From Taklimakanibacter lacteus (lineage in GTDB: Bacteria; Pseudomonadota; Alphaproteobacteria; Rhizobiales; Aestuariivirgaceae), in contig QOZQ01000010.1 in assembly GCA_003576695.1 (NCBI GenBank), positions 124,001 through 188,000 on the forward strand: a stretch of DNA of 64,000 nt, given 5' to 3'. A model generated the notes under the pieces. The model was not told the DNA's origin. It ran no database searches and saw only the letters and a program-made list of their open reading frames with translations. The position numbers and the translations under genes were made by a program. Within the stretch, counting starts at the first letter, position 1. Each line of letters begins with the position of its first letter. Positions 9,075-18,100 of this stretch are shown here, one piece after another.

Positions 9075-9096
9075 GCAATCCGCCATCGTGGATTGC
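9075..9096. other. Inverted repeat downstream of the importer operon
   Basis: GCAATCC and GGATTGC form a perfect 7-bp stem around an 8-base loop, 58 bp after the LivM-type stop. There is no T-run, so it is a weak candidate for the end of the importer transcript or a Rho-associated 3' stem. The surrounding gap (9018-9306) shows no convincing gene. Confidence 0.35.
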
Positions 9097-9163
9097 AAGG
9101 CGACCAAACGGAAGCTCCATTTCCGATTAGTTGTGTAAATGCGGCCGTAACTTAATTTCATTG

Positions 9164-9175
9164 CCACATATGTGG
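9164..9175. promoter_or_regulatory. 12-bp palindrome upstream of AraC-type gene
   Basis: CCACATATGTGG is a perfect 12-bp palindrome about 130 bp before the proposed AraC-type start and just after an AT-rich patch. It could be an operator or part of the promoter region for the regulator; no direct assignment is possible. Confidence 0.35.
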
Positions 9176-9306
9176 CGGGACGGGGGCGTTTCTACGGCAT
9201 CGCTATGGCGAGCGGGGACTTTGCGCATTCACTGGCGCGAAGCAGCTCTCTTATGCGGTCTACCCAGAACATGCCTTGCCTGCACAGGCACAGGAGGCAT
9301 GGGGCG

Positions 9307-10224
9307 ATGCGGGGGACGGCCGGTGTCGCGGAAGAAGAGCCAAGCAGGCGAGAACGCAGTCGGCAGAGAGTCGAGCCGCATATTCTCGATGTCATTCCCT
9401 CAAGCGCGGGTCCCAGGCTGGCGACAGCCGGGGGTGGGGTGATCTATTCGCTCCGCCAGCCCGGATCGCAGTCATTATTGGCTGAAAACCATTTCGTAGC
9501 CGTGATGCTCGCCCCGGCGCCGGGAAACCGGGCAGCACTGGCAAGCGACAGGTTGACGCGATACGATGCGCCGATCGGGGCGCTTGTCGTCCAACCAGCG
9601 ACGGTTGAAGGCCGCGCTATCTGGTCATGCACCAGAGAATCCGTGATCATAGCCATGAAGCCCGAGAGCCTTGCCGATGTGGCGGCGAGCGCGCTCGATG
9701 CCGGCCATGTGGCTCTCAGGCCGCCGGCCTTCGGAACCGTCGACCCGATAGCGCTGCGCATCGCGGAAATGATGAAGATCGAGCTGACGCAGGGCGGAAC
9801 GGCAAGCGAGCTCTTCATGGACACGCTGATCACACTGTTCAGCATTCATTTGCTACGGACCTATTCGGGCGTGAGCGCGCAGCCGGCAAAGGCGAGGGGA
9901 GGCCTTTCGGTATCGAGTGCGCGCCGGGTGCACGAATTCCTGAATGAAAACTTCTCGCAAAAGCTGTCTGTAGCCGAGCTTGCCGGAATCTGCGGCCTCT
10001 CGCCCTATCATTTCATCGGCGCGTTCACCAAGACCTTCGGACAATCGCCTTACCAGTATCTCCTCGCCCTGCGACTGGCGTTTGCCGAGAAGCTGCTGGT
10101 CGAGGGAGGCCTGCCGATTGCGGAGATCGCTTATCTGAGCGGGTTTTCGAGCCAGAGCCATCTGACCGCGACCATGAAGAAGCACCGCAACAGGACCCCG
10201 GCCGAGATCCGACCCGGTGCATAA
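9307..10224 (+). CDS. AraC-family transcriptional regulator
   Basis: 305-residue regulator with a variable N-terminal sensing half and a C-terminal AraC double helix-turn-helix. The first helix pair is seen in KLSVAELAGICGLSPYHF, the second in LPIAEIAYLSGFSSQSHLT, ending in the usual HRNRTPAEIR. The ATG at 9307 is chosen over a GTG at 9172 because AGGAGG at 9292-9297 stands 9 bp before it and the upstream residues look random. It follows the importer operon on the same strand after 289 bp and may regulate it, but the separate promoter region means this is only inference. The inducer is unknown. Confidence 0.85.
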   Translation: MRGTAGVAEEEPSRRERSRQRVEPHILDVIPSSAGPRLATAGGGVIYSLRQPGSQSLLAENHFVAVMLAPAPGNRAALASDRLTRYDAPIGALVVQPATVEGRAIWSCTRESVIIAMKPESLADVAASALDAGHVALRPPAFGTVDPIALRIAEMMKIELTQGGTASELFMDTLITLFSIHLLRTYSGVSAQPAKARGGLSVSSARRVHEFLNENFSQKLSVAELAGICGLSPYHFIGAFTKTFGQSPYQYLLALRLAFAEKLLVEGGLPIAEIAYLSGFSSQSHLTATMKKHRNRTPAEIRPGA

Positions 10225-10413
10225 AAATTGCGTGGAATTTTAACGACTGGCGGCTGACAGGTTCCGATGTCATCTGCTCGGTTAGATGTGGCGTAAGTAC
10301 AACATCCGCCCGGTAAAGTGACATGTTCCGCAATTTGCTGACAGGAAGCGAAGGTTCTTGAAATACTGCATGCCGTGATTCTGATCTCCTGACCGCGGCG
10401 GGGCCGTCCGATG

Positions 10414-10440
10414 TTCGAATCTGTTTCACGCCGATTCGAA
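10414..10440. promoter_or_regulatory. Inverted repeat TTCGAATC/GATTCGAA upstream of the giant surface-protein gene
   Basis: TTCGAATC (10414-10421) and GATTCGAA (10433-10440) are perfect 8-base inverted arms whose centres are 19 bp apart, about two helical turns. A partial third arm, GATTCGAC, follows at 10443-10450. They lie 40-67 bp before the start of the 2539-residue protein. The layout suits an operator for a dimeric regulator; the regulator is unknown. Confidence 0.42.
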
Positions 10441-10480
10441 GTGATTCGACCATCGGCGGCAATAAAGTCGGGGGCACTTC

Positions 10481-13400
10481 ATGCAGGGTTTCGTTCAGTC
10501 GTCAGCGGCAGCACGCCTGTTCTTGTCGAGGGACCTGCTGCTCGCGGGGCGCGACATTGGGCGCAGCGTGCTAGCCGCTCTGGTGATGATCAGCGCAGTC
10601 TTCTTCTCGAGCGCTACCGCTCATGCTCAGGCCGGCGGCGCATGCAATCTCGCCGTCAACGGTTCATTCGAATCTCCGAACATTCAAACAGAGCCACAAC
10701 GGCCGGGTGAGAATACGTCCATTATTAATGGCTATGCGATCTGGCGGACGACGACATATCCCCTCGACGGCTGGCAGACCGTCAGCGGCACGGTGGACCT
10801 GCTCCGTTACCACAGCAATGCCAGCGACGGGATGCAAAGCATCGATCTGTGGGGCACCGCGCCGGCAACACTCCGGCAGACCTTCACCGGCCTGCTTCCC
10901 GGACAGCAATATACTTTTTCGATCGACTATGCCGGACAGTCGGCTTCGCAATCGATCGCTTCGGTTCGGTTGGGGAATGGAAACGGGGTAGCACCCGTCA
11001 CCATCGCGACACTTCAGCCTGTTGCCAATTCCATCCTCAACGGGGGCAGTGGTCTTCCTACAACGCCGTATTATACGCAAACCTGGGCCACCTATCAGCA
11101 TACTTTCGTGGCGGCGGGTACCGCGGCAACGATTCAGTTCGTTAACAATGCCGCCCCCGGTCCCGGAAACACGGGTCTCTTCATAGACAATTTCACCTTC
11201 GCCAGCGCCGAGCCGTGCACAGATCTTTCGATCACCAAGGACGATGGCGCAACGACGTTCACACGCGGCTCCAATGTCACCTACACCATCGTCGTCAGCA
11301 ATAATGGCTCCGTCGATGCGCCGAGCGTCCAGGTCAGCGATCCGTTGCCGACAGGCATCACGACGGCGACCTGGACCTGCGGCAGCGCCACGGGCGGTGC
11401 CGCTTGCGGCGTAGCGAGCGGCACGGGTGCAATCAATACGACGGCCGATATGCCGGCGGGTTCTTCGGTCACCTATACCCTCACGCTGACGGTGCCGCCG
11501 AGCTATTCCGGCGTCATCCTGACCAACACGGCCACCGTCACCGCGCCGGACGGCATCACCGATCCCGACACGAGCAACAACACGGCGACCGATTCAAACG
11601 CGGTGTCGCCAGCGCAGCCGGGCTTTGGCTCGTGCGATGCCAGCTTGTATCTGGCGCAGAACGTTCCGACAGGGCTTTTCGAGTTCAATACCTCCTCGAA
11701 CCCATTCATCGTCAATCCGGTCGGGCCGGCCTCGTCGGTTCAGTACAACGCAATCGCGATGCACCCCACCAATGGCTACATCTATGGGCTGCAAGGGCCG
11801 GCCGGCACACTCGTGCGCATCGGCAGCGACGGCAGCGTAGTGAATCTTGGCGCGATCTCAGGTCTCTCGACCAACAGCGTCTCCGGTGAGATCGGCCCAG
11901 ACGGCACGTACTATGTGGCGGCAGGCGGCTTGCTCTATCGCATCAATCTGGAAACAAAGTCGGCCACTTCAGTCGTGCTGAGCCAGAACATCGGCACCCT
12001 GGATATGGCCTGGCACAATGGGCTGCTCTACACGGCGGTCGACAGCAGCAATCTCTACGCGATCAATCCGGCGAACGGAAGCGTCACCACGATCGGTCTC
12101 ACAGGGACCACCGGCCCCTTCGGCGGCATGTTCGGCGCCACCAATGGCGTCTTCGGCAGCAACAATAATGGCGGTTTCTATCGGTTCGACCTGACGACAG
12201 GTGCGGCCACGCTGATCTCGGCTCTGCAGGGGTCCGGCAGCAACGACGGCGCGAAGTGTGTCACGACGCCGATGAATTTCCCGGCCGATCTGGCGATCAC
12301 CAAAAACAACGGCACTGACATCTACGCCACGGGCGTGGACACCACCTATACGATTGTTGTCACCAATGACGGCCCCTTCGGCGCGCAGGGCGCGTTGGTC
12401 AGCGATCCGCTGCCCACGGGCATCACGGAAGCGACCTGGACTTGCGGCGCTCCGACGAACGGGGGTGTTTGCAGTGTGCCGAGCGGCACCGGTCCGATCG
12501 AGAATGTGCCGGTGAACCTGCCTGTCGGCGCCTCCGTTACCTTTGAGCTGACCATCAGCATACCAGATACCCAAAGCGGTTCCTTGAGCAACACGGCAAC
12601 GGTCACGCCACCCGGGGGCACCACTGATCCTGACCTCGCCAACAATGAGGCCAACGACACCGACCTGCACGAGCCGGCGCTGGAACTCCAGAAGACCGGC
12701 ATGCTCAACGACCTGAACGGCAACGATCTTATCGATCCGGGCGAAACGATCACTTACTCGTTCCTTGTCCGCAATACCGGTAGCGTCACCCTCACCAATG
12801 TCACGGTAAGCGACCCGCTGGTGACGGTCGATCAAGGACCGCAGACGCTGGCACCCAATGCTACTTTCACCTTCACGGCGACCTACGCTCCCACACAGGC
12901 TGATATCGATGCGGGGGCGGTGACCAACACCGCCACTACTTCCGGCACCACGCCAAGTGGCGAGACCGCCGAAAGCCCGCCCGACAGCGTCACGGTTCCA
13001 CCCGCGCAGACGCCGGGCATGACGGTCGACAAGACCGGCACGCTCAACGATCTGGATGGCGACGGGCTTCTCGATCTCGGCGAGACGATCAGCTATTCCT
13101 TCCTCGTCCGCAACACAGGTGCGGTCACGCTGACCAATGTCACGGTGAACGACCCGCTGGTGACGGTCAATCAGGGCCCGCAGACCCTGGCGCCCAACGC
13201 CACCTTCACCTTCACGGCGACCTACACGCCGACACAGGCCGATATCGATGCCGGCTCGGTGACCAACACCGCCACTACTTCGGGCACCACGCCAAGTGGC
13301 GAGACCACCGAAAGCCCACCGGACAGCGTCACGGTTCCACCCGAACAGACACCGGGCATGACGGTCGACAAGACCGGCACACTCAATGACCTGGATGGTG

Positions 13401-16400
13401 ACGGGCTTCTCGATCTCGGCGAGACGATCAGCTACTCATTCCTCGTCCGCAACACGGGCGCGGTCACGCTGACCAATGTCACGGTGAACGACCCGCTGGT
13501 GACGGTCAATCAGGGCCCGCAGACCCTGGCGCCCAACGCCACCTTCACCTTCACGGCGACCTATACGCCCACCCAGGCCGATATCGATGCCGGCTCGGTG
13601 ACCAACACCGCGACAGCCACCGGCACCACGCCGGACGGCGAGACGACCGAAAGTCCGCCCGACAGCGTGACGGTGCCGCCGGAACAGACACCGGGAATGA
13701 CGGTCGACAAGACTGGCACGCTCAATGATCTGGATGGCGACGGCTTGCTCGATCTCGGCGAGACGATCAGCTACTCCTTCCTCGTCCGCAACACCGGAAA
13801 CGTGACGCTGACCAATGTCACGGTGAACGACCCGCTGGTGACGATCGATCAGGGTCCGCAGACCCTGGCGCCCAACGCCACCTTCACCTTCACCGCGACC
13901 TACACCCCGACGCAGGCCGATATCGATGCCGGCACGGTGACCAACACGGCGACCGCCACCGGCACAACGCCGGGCGGTGAGACGACCGAAAGTCCGCCCG
14001 ACAGCGTCACGGTTCCACCCGAACAGACGCCCGGCATGACGGTCGACAAGACCGGCACACTCAATGACCTGGACGGCGACGGCTTGCTCGATCTCGGCGA
14101 GACCATCAGCTACTCCTTTCTCGTCCGCAACACCGGCGCGGTCACCCTCACCAATGTCACGGTCTCCGATCCGCTGGTGACGGTCGACCAGGGTCCGCAG
14201 ACCCTGGCGCCCAACGCCACCTTCACCTTCACCGCGACCTACACACCGACGCAAGCCGACATCGATGCCGGCTCGGTGACCAACACCGCGACCGCCACCG
14301 GCACCACGCCGGGTGGGGAGACAACCGAAAGTCCGCCCGACAGCGTGACAGTGCCGCCCGAGCAGACGCCGGGCATGACCATCGACAAGACCGGCACGCT
14401 CAACGATCTCGATGGCGACGGGCTGCTCGATCTCGGCGAGACCATCAGCTACTCCTTCCTGGTCGGCAATACCGGCGCGGTGACCCTCACCAATGTCACG
14501 GTCAGCGATCCGCTGGTCTCGGTGAATGAGGGGCCGCAGACCCTGGCGCCCGGCGCCACCTTCACCTTCACCGCGACCTACACCCCGACCCAGGCCGATA
14601 TCGACAACGGCTCGGTGACCAACACGGCCACTGCCTCTGGCACCACGCCGAGCGGCGAGACGACGGAGAGCCCGCCCGACAGCGTCACGGTGCCGCCGCA
14701 GCAGACGCCGGGCATGACAGTCGACAAGACCGGCACGCTCAATGATCTCGACGGCGATGGCTTGCTCGATCTTGGCGAGACGATCAGCTATTCCTTCCTC
14801 GTCCGCAACACCGGCAATGTGACCCTCAGCAATGTCACGGTGAGCGACCCGCTGGTGACGGTCAATCAGGGGGCGCAGACGCTGGCGCCCAACGCGACCT
14901 TCACCTTCACCGCGACCTATACGCCGACCCAGGCCGATATCGACGCCGGCTCGGTGACCAACACCGCGACCGCCACCGGCACCACGCCGGGCGGTGAGAC
15001 CACGGAGAGTCCGCCCGACAGCGTGACGGTGCCGCCGGAGCAGACACCGGGCATGACAGTCGACAAGACCGGCACGCTCAACGACCTCGATGGCGACGGG
15101 CTTCTCGATCTCGGCGAGACGATCAGCTATTCCTTCCTCGTCCGCAACACCGGCAGCGTCACCCTCACCAATGTGACGGTGAGCGACCCGCTGGTGACGG
15201 TCAATCAGGGTCCGCAGACCCTGGCGCCCAACGCGACCTTCACCTTCACCGCGACCTATACGCCGACCCAGGCCGATATCGATGCCGGCTCGGTGACCAA
15301 CACCGCAACCGCCACCGGCACCACGCCGGACGGCGAGACGACGGAGAGTCCGCCTGACAGCGTGACAGTGCCGCCGGAGCAGACACCGGGCATGACGGTG
15401 GACAAGACCGGCACGCTCAACGACCTCGATGGCGACGGGCTTCTCGATCTTGGCGAGACCATCAGCTACTCCTTCCTCGTCCGCAACACGGGCACGGTCA
15501 CGCTGACCAATGTCGCGGTCAATGACCCGCTGGTGACGATCGACCAGGGGGCGCAGACTCTGGCGCCCAACGCCACCTTCACTTTCACCGCGACCTATAC
15601 GCCGACCCAGGCCGATATCGATGCCGGCTCGGTGACCAATACCGCAACCGCCACCGGCACCACGCCGGACGGCGAGACGACGGAGAGTCCGCCTGACAGC
15701 GTGACGGTGCCACCGGAGCAGACACCGGGCATGACGGTGGACAAGACCGGCACACTCAACGACCTCGATGGCGACGGGCTTCTCGATCTTGGCGAGACGA
15801 TCAGCTACTCCTTCCTCGTCCGCAACACGGGCACGGTCACGCTGACCAATGTCACGGTCAATGACCCGCTGGTGACGATCGACCAGGGGCCGCAGACTTT
15901 GGCGCCCAATGCCACCTTCACCTTCACCGCGACCTACACCCCGACCCAGGCCGATATTGATGCCGGCTCGGTGACCAATACCGCGACCGCCGGCGGCACC
16001 ACGCCGGGCGGTGAAACCACTGAGAGCCCACCTGACAGCGTGACGGTGCCACCGGAGCAGACGCCGGGTATGACGGTCGAGAAGACCGGCATTCTCAATG
16101 ATCTTGACGGCGACGGCTTGCTCGATCTCGGCGAAACGATCAGCTATTCCTTCCTGGTCCGCAACACCGGCAGCGTGACCCTCACCAATGTCACGGTGAA
16201 CGACCCGCTGGTGACAGTGAATGAAGGGCCGCAGACCCTGGCGCCCGGTGGCAACTTTACGTTCCACGCGAGCTACACGCCGACACAGGCCGATATCGAT
16301 GCCGGCTCGGTGACCAATACGGCGACTGCCAGTGGCACCACGCCGGGCGGTGAAACCACCGAAAGTCCGCCTGACAGCGTGACGGTGCCGCCACAGCAGA

Positions 16401-18100
16401 CGCCCGGCATGACCATCGACAAAACCGGCGCGCTCAATGACCTGGACGGCGATGGCGTGGCCGATCTCGGTGAGACCATCGGCTACTCGTTCCTGGTCAC
16501 CAATACCGGCACAGTGACCCTCACCAATGTGATGATCAACGATCCGCTGGTAGCGGTCGATCAGGGTCCGCAGACCCTGGCGCCCGGCGCCACCTTCACC
16601 TTCACCGCGACCTATGCCCCGACCCAGGCCGACATCGATGCGGGTGGGGTGACCAACACCGCGACCGCCACCGGCACCATACCGGGCGGCGGCGCCATCG
16701 AAAGCCCGCCCGACAGCGTGACCATAACCATACCGCCGCCCGCCAGCCTGACGATCCAGAAGACTGGCGCGTTCAACGACGTCGATGGCAATGGCTATGC
16801 CAGTGTCGGCGACACGATCACCTATTCCTTTGCCGTGACGAATACCGGCGGGCAGACGGCCACCGGGGTCTCGCCGCAAGATGCCGGCCCGACCTTCAAC
16901 GGGCAGCCCGCCAGCAACAGCCTTTCCGCCTTCGAGCCGACGGAAGTGACGCTGGCGCCCGGCGCCTCCCAGACCTTCACGGCAACCTATGTGCTGTCAC
17001 AGCAGGACATCGACAACGCCGCCGGGGTCACGGACGGCATCAGGAATTCGGCGACGGCGCGCGGCACGTCTAACGGCTCAACCGTGCCGTCGAACACGTC
17101 TACATCCGACGAATCGATGCCCGCCGTGGCCGCATCGGACATCACCATCGTCAAGCAGGCCGGGTTGCGGCAGATCCGCCGCGGCGAGAAGGCACCCTTC
17201 ATCATCAGGGTGACGAATAATTCGAGCAGCAATGTCGCCGGCATAACGGTGACGGATGTCATGCCGTCGGGCTTCCGCTATGTCGACGGCTCGGCGACCG
17301 TGGACGGCATTGCCGCCACCCCGGTGGTCAACGGCCTGCGGGTACGTTTCGATAACATCTCGATAGGTCCGAACGCCGAAGTGGTGATCCGCCTCCAGAT
17401 GCTCGCTTTGAGCTCGGCCGGCCCGGGTGAGCATACCAACCGGGCGATTGCCACCGGTCCGGACGGCCGCGTGCTGGCGGAAGCCAAGGCCTCGGTCGAG
17501 ATCGTGATCGAGGCGGTATTCGATTGCGGCGACATCATCGGAAAGGTGTTCGATGACCTCAACCGCAATGGCTACCAGGACGACGGCGAACCCGGCCTGC
17601 CGGGGGTACGGGTCGCCACCGCCAAGGGCTGGCTGATCACCACCGACAAATTCGGCCGCTTCCACGTGCCTTGCGCTGCCCTTCCGGACCAGCGCATCGG
17701 CTCGAACTTCATCATGAAGCTCGACACGCGCACGCTGCCCCTGGGCTATCGCCTGACGACGGAGAACCCGCGCGTGATCCGCCTGACGGCGGGCAAGATG
17801 AGCAAGCTCAATTTCGGCGCATCGATCGGCCGCGTGGTCCGCGTCGACCTGAGGGGTGAAGCCTTCGAGGCCGGCAGTGCCGAGCTCAGGCCGCGCTGGG
17901 CCCGAAGAATCGACAAGCTGATCGAAGTGCTGAGCGCGGAACAATCCGTGCTGCGCCTCAGCTACATCGATGCGCGGTCCAATGAAGCCATCGCCAGAAA
18001 ACGCCTGGATCACTTCAGCGAGCTGATCCGCGAGCGGTGGCGAGAAAGGGGAGGACGGTATCGGCTGGAAATCGAGACACGGGTGGAGGTGGGCCAATGA
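10481..18100 (+). CDS. Giant exported DUF11-type repeat protein with SdrD-B-like and OmpA-like C-terminus
   Basis: 2539-residue predicted surface or outer-envelope protein. Order seen: signal peptide (1-49, cleavage near AHA/QA); a DUF642-like beta domain (about 55-245, NGSFESPN, GMQSIDLWG); a DUF11 domain (about 247-375); a beta-propeller-like segment (about 382-598); a second DUF11 (about 601-730); twelve 113-residue repeats (731-2086); a variant repeat (about 2087-2215); a third DUF11; an SdrD-B-like domain from about 2348 (VFDDLNRNGYQDDGEPG); and a C-terminal OmpA-like segment (FEAGSAELRPRW) that may touch peptidoglycan but lacks some usual motifs. Each repeat holds a DxDGDGxxDxGE calcium-loop-like motif. 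The stop overlaps the barrel gene's start by 4 bp. Adhesin or structural fibre is plausible; function is unproven. Confidence 0.85.
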   Translation: MQGFVQSSAAARLFLSRDLLLAGRDIGRSVLAALVMISAVFFSSATAHAQAGGACNLAVNGSFESPNIQTEPQRPGENTSIINGYAIWRTTTYPLDGWQTVSGTVDLLRYHSNASDGMQSIDLWGTAPATLRQTFTGLLPGQQYTFSIDYAGQSASQSIASVRLGNGNGVAPVTIATLQPVANSILNGGSGLPTTPYYTQTWATYQHTFVAAGTAATIQFVNNAAPGPGNTGLFIDNFTFASAEPCTDLSITKDDGATTFTRGSNVTYTIVVSNNGSVDAPSVQVSDPLPTGITTATWTCGSATGGAACGVASGTGAINTTADMPAGSSVTYTLTLTVPPSYSGVILTNTATVTAPDGITDPDTSNNTATDSNAVSPAQPGFGSCDASLYLAQNVPTGLFEFNTSSNPFIVNPVGPASSVQYNAIAMHPTNGYIYGLQGPAGTLVRIGSDGSVVNLGAISGLSTNSVSGEIGPDGTYYVAAGGLLYRINLETKSATSVVLSQNIGTLDMAWHNGLLYTAVDSSNLYAINPANGSVTTIGLTGTTGPFGGMFGATNGVFGSNNNGGFYRFDLTTGAATLISALQGSGSNDGAKCVTTPMNFPADLAITKNNGTDIYATGVDTTYTIVVTNDGPFGAQGALVSDPLPTGITEATWTCGAPTNGGVCSVPSGTGPIENVPVNLPVGASVTFELTISIPDTQSGSLSNTATVTPPGGTTDPDLANNEANDTDLHEPALELQKTGMLNDLNGNDLIDPGETITYSFLVRNTGSVTLTNVTVSDPLVTVDQGPQTLAPNATFTFTATYAPTQADIDAGAVTNTATTSGTTPSGETAESPPDSVTVPPAQTPGMTVDKTGTLNDLDGDGLLDLGETISYSFLVRNTGAVTLTNVTVNDPLVTVNQGPQTLAPNATFTFTATYTPTQADIDAGSVTNTATTSGTTPSGETTESPPDSVTVPPEQTPGMTVDKTGTLNDLDGDGLLDLGETISYSFLVRNTGAVTLTNVTVNDPLVTVNQGPQTLAPNATFTFTATYTPTQADIDAGSVTNTATATGTTPDGETTESPPDSVTVPPEQTPGMTVDKTGTLNDLDGDGLLDLGETISYSFLVRNTGNVTLTNVTVNDPLVTIDQGPQTLAPNATFTFTATYTPTQADIDAGTVTNTATATGTTPGGETTESPPDSVTVPPEQTPGMTVDKTGTLNDLDGDGLLDLGETISYSFLVRNTGAVTLTNVTVSDPLVTVDQGPQTLAPNATFTFTATYTPTQADIDAGSVTNTATATGTTPGGETTESPPDSVTVPPEQTPGMTIDKTGTLNDLDGDGLLDLGETISYSFLVGNTGAVTLTNVTVSDPLVSVNEGPQTLAPGATFTFTATYTPTQADIDNGSVTNTATASGTTPSGETTESPPDSVTVPPQQTPGMTVDKTGTLNDLDGDGLLDLGETISYSFLVRNTGNVTLSNVTVSDPLVTVNQGAQTLAPNATFTFTATYTPTQADIDAGSVTNTATATGTTPGGETTESPPDSVTVPPEQTPGMTVDKTGTLNDLDGDGLLDLGETISYSFLVRNTGSVTLTNVTVSDPLVTVNQGPQTLAPNATFTFTATYTPTQADIDAGSVTNTATATGTTPDGETTESPPDSVTVPPEQTPGMTVDKTGTLNDLDGDGLLDLGETISYSFLVRNTGTVTLTNVAVNDPLVTIDQGAQTLAPNATFTFTATYTPTQADIDAGSVTNTATATGTTPDGETTESPPDSVTVPPEQTPGMTVDKTGTLNDLDGDGLLDLGETISYSFLVRNTGTVTLTNVTVNDPLVTIDQGPQTLAPNATFTFTATYTPTQADIDAGSVTNTATAGGTTPGGETTESPPDSVTVPPEQTPGMTVEKTGILNDLDGDGLLDLGETISYSFLVRNTGSVTLTNVTVNDPLVTVNEGPQTLAPGGNFTFHASYTPTQADIDAGSVTNTATASGTTPGGETTESPPDSVTVPPQQTPGMTIDKTGALNDLDGDGVADLGETIGYSFLVTNTGTVTLTNVMINDPLVAVDQGPQTLAPGATFTFTATYAPTQADIDAGGVTNTATATGTIPGGGAIESPPDSVTITIPPPASLTIQKTGAFNDVDGNGYASVGDTITYSFAVTNTGGQTATGVSPQDAGPTFNGQPASNSLSAFEPTEVTLAPGASQTFTATYVLSQQDIDNAAGVTDGIRNSATARGTSNGSTVPSNTSTSDESMPAVAASDITIVKQAGLRQIRRGEKAPFIIRVTNNSSSNVAGITVTDVMPSGFRYVDGSATVDGIAATPVVNGLRVRFDNISIGPNAEVVIRLQMLALSSAGPGEHTNRAIATGPDGRVLAEAKASVEIVIEAVFDCGDIIGKVFDDLNRNGYQDDGEPGLPGVRVATAKGWLITTDKFGRFHVPCAALPDQRIGSNFIMKLDTRTLPLGYRLTTENPRVIRLTAGKMSKLNFGASIGRVVRVDLRGEAFEAGSAELRPRWARRIDKLIEVLSAEQSVLRLSYIDARSNEAIARKRLDHFSELIRERWRERGGRYRLEIETRVEVGQ
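12671..16738 (+). repeat. Twelve tandem 339-bp coding repeats
   Basis: The boundaries fall exactly every 339 bp (12671, 13010, 13349, 13688, 14027, 14366, 14705, 15044, 15383, 15722, 16061, 16400), so every unit is 113 codons with no indel. Most units begin TPGMTVDKTGTLNDLDGDG and end in PPDSVTVPPEQ. The first unit is the most diverged; the last two also differ (EKTGILND, DKTGALND). A thirteenth, more divergent relative begins at 16739. Differences are mostly synonymous, which points to recent amplification or continuing gene conversion under selection for the protein fold. Confidence 0.93.

Noticed and set aside
12671-16738. Possible CRISPR or satellite array
   Set aside because: The repeats are 339 bp, contiguous, in frame and protein-coding; there are no short repeats with unique spacers.
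13436-16879. A 1147-codon open frame on the minus strand across the repeat array
   Set aside because: It repeats with the same 339-bp period as the plus-strand gene and is rich in Arg, Gly and His; it stays open only because the repeat unit has no stop in that frame. The plus-strand protein has clear domains.
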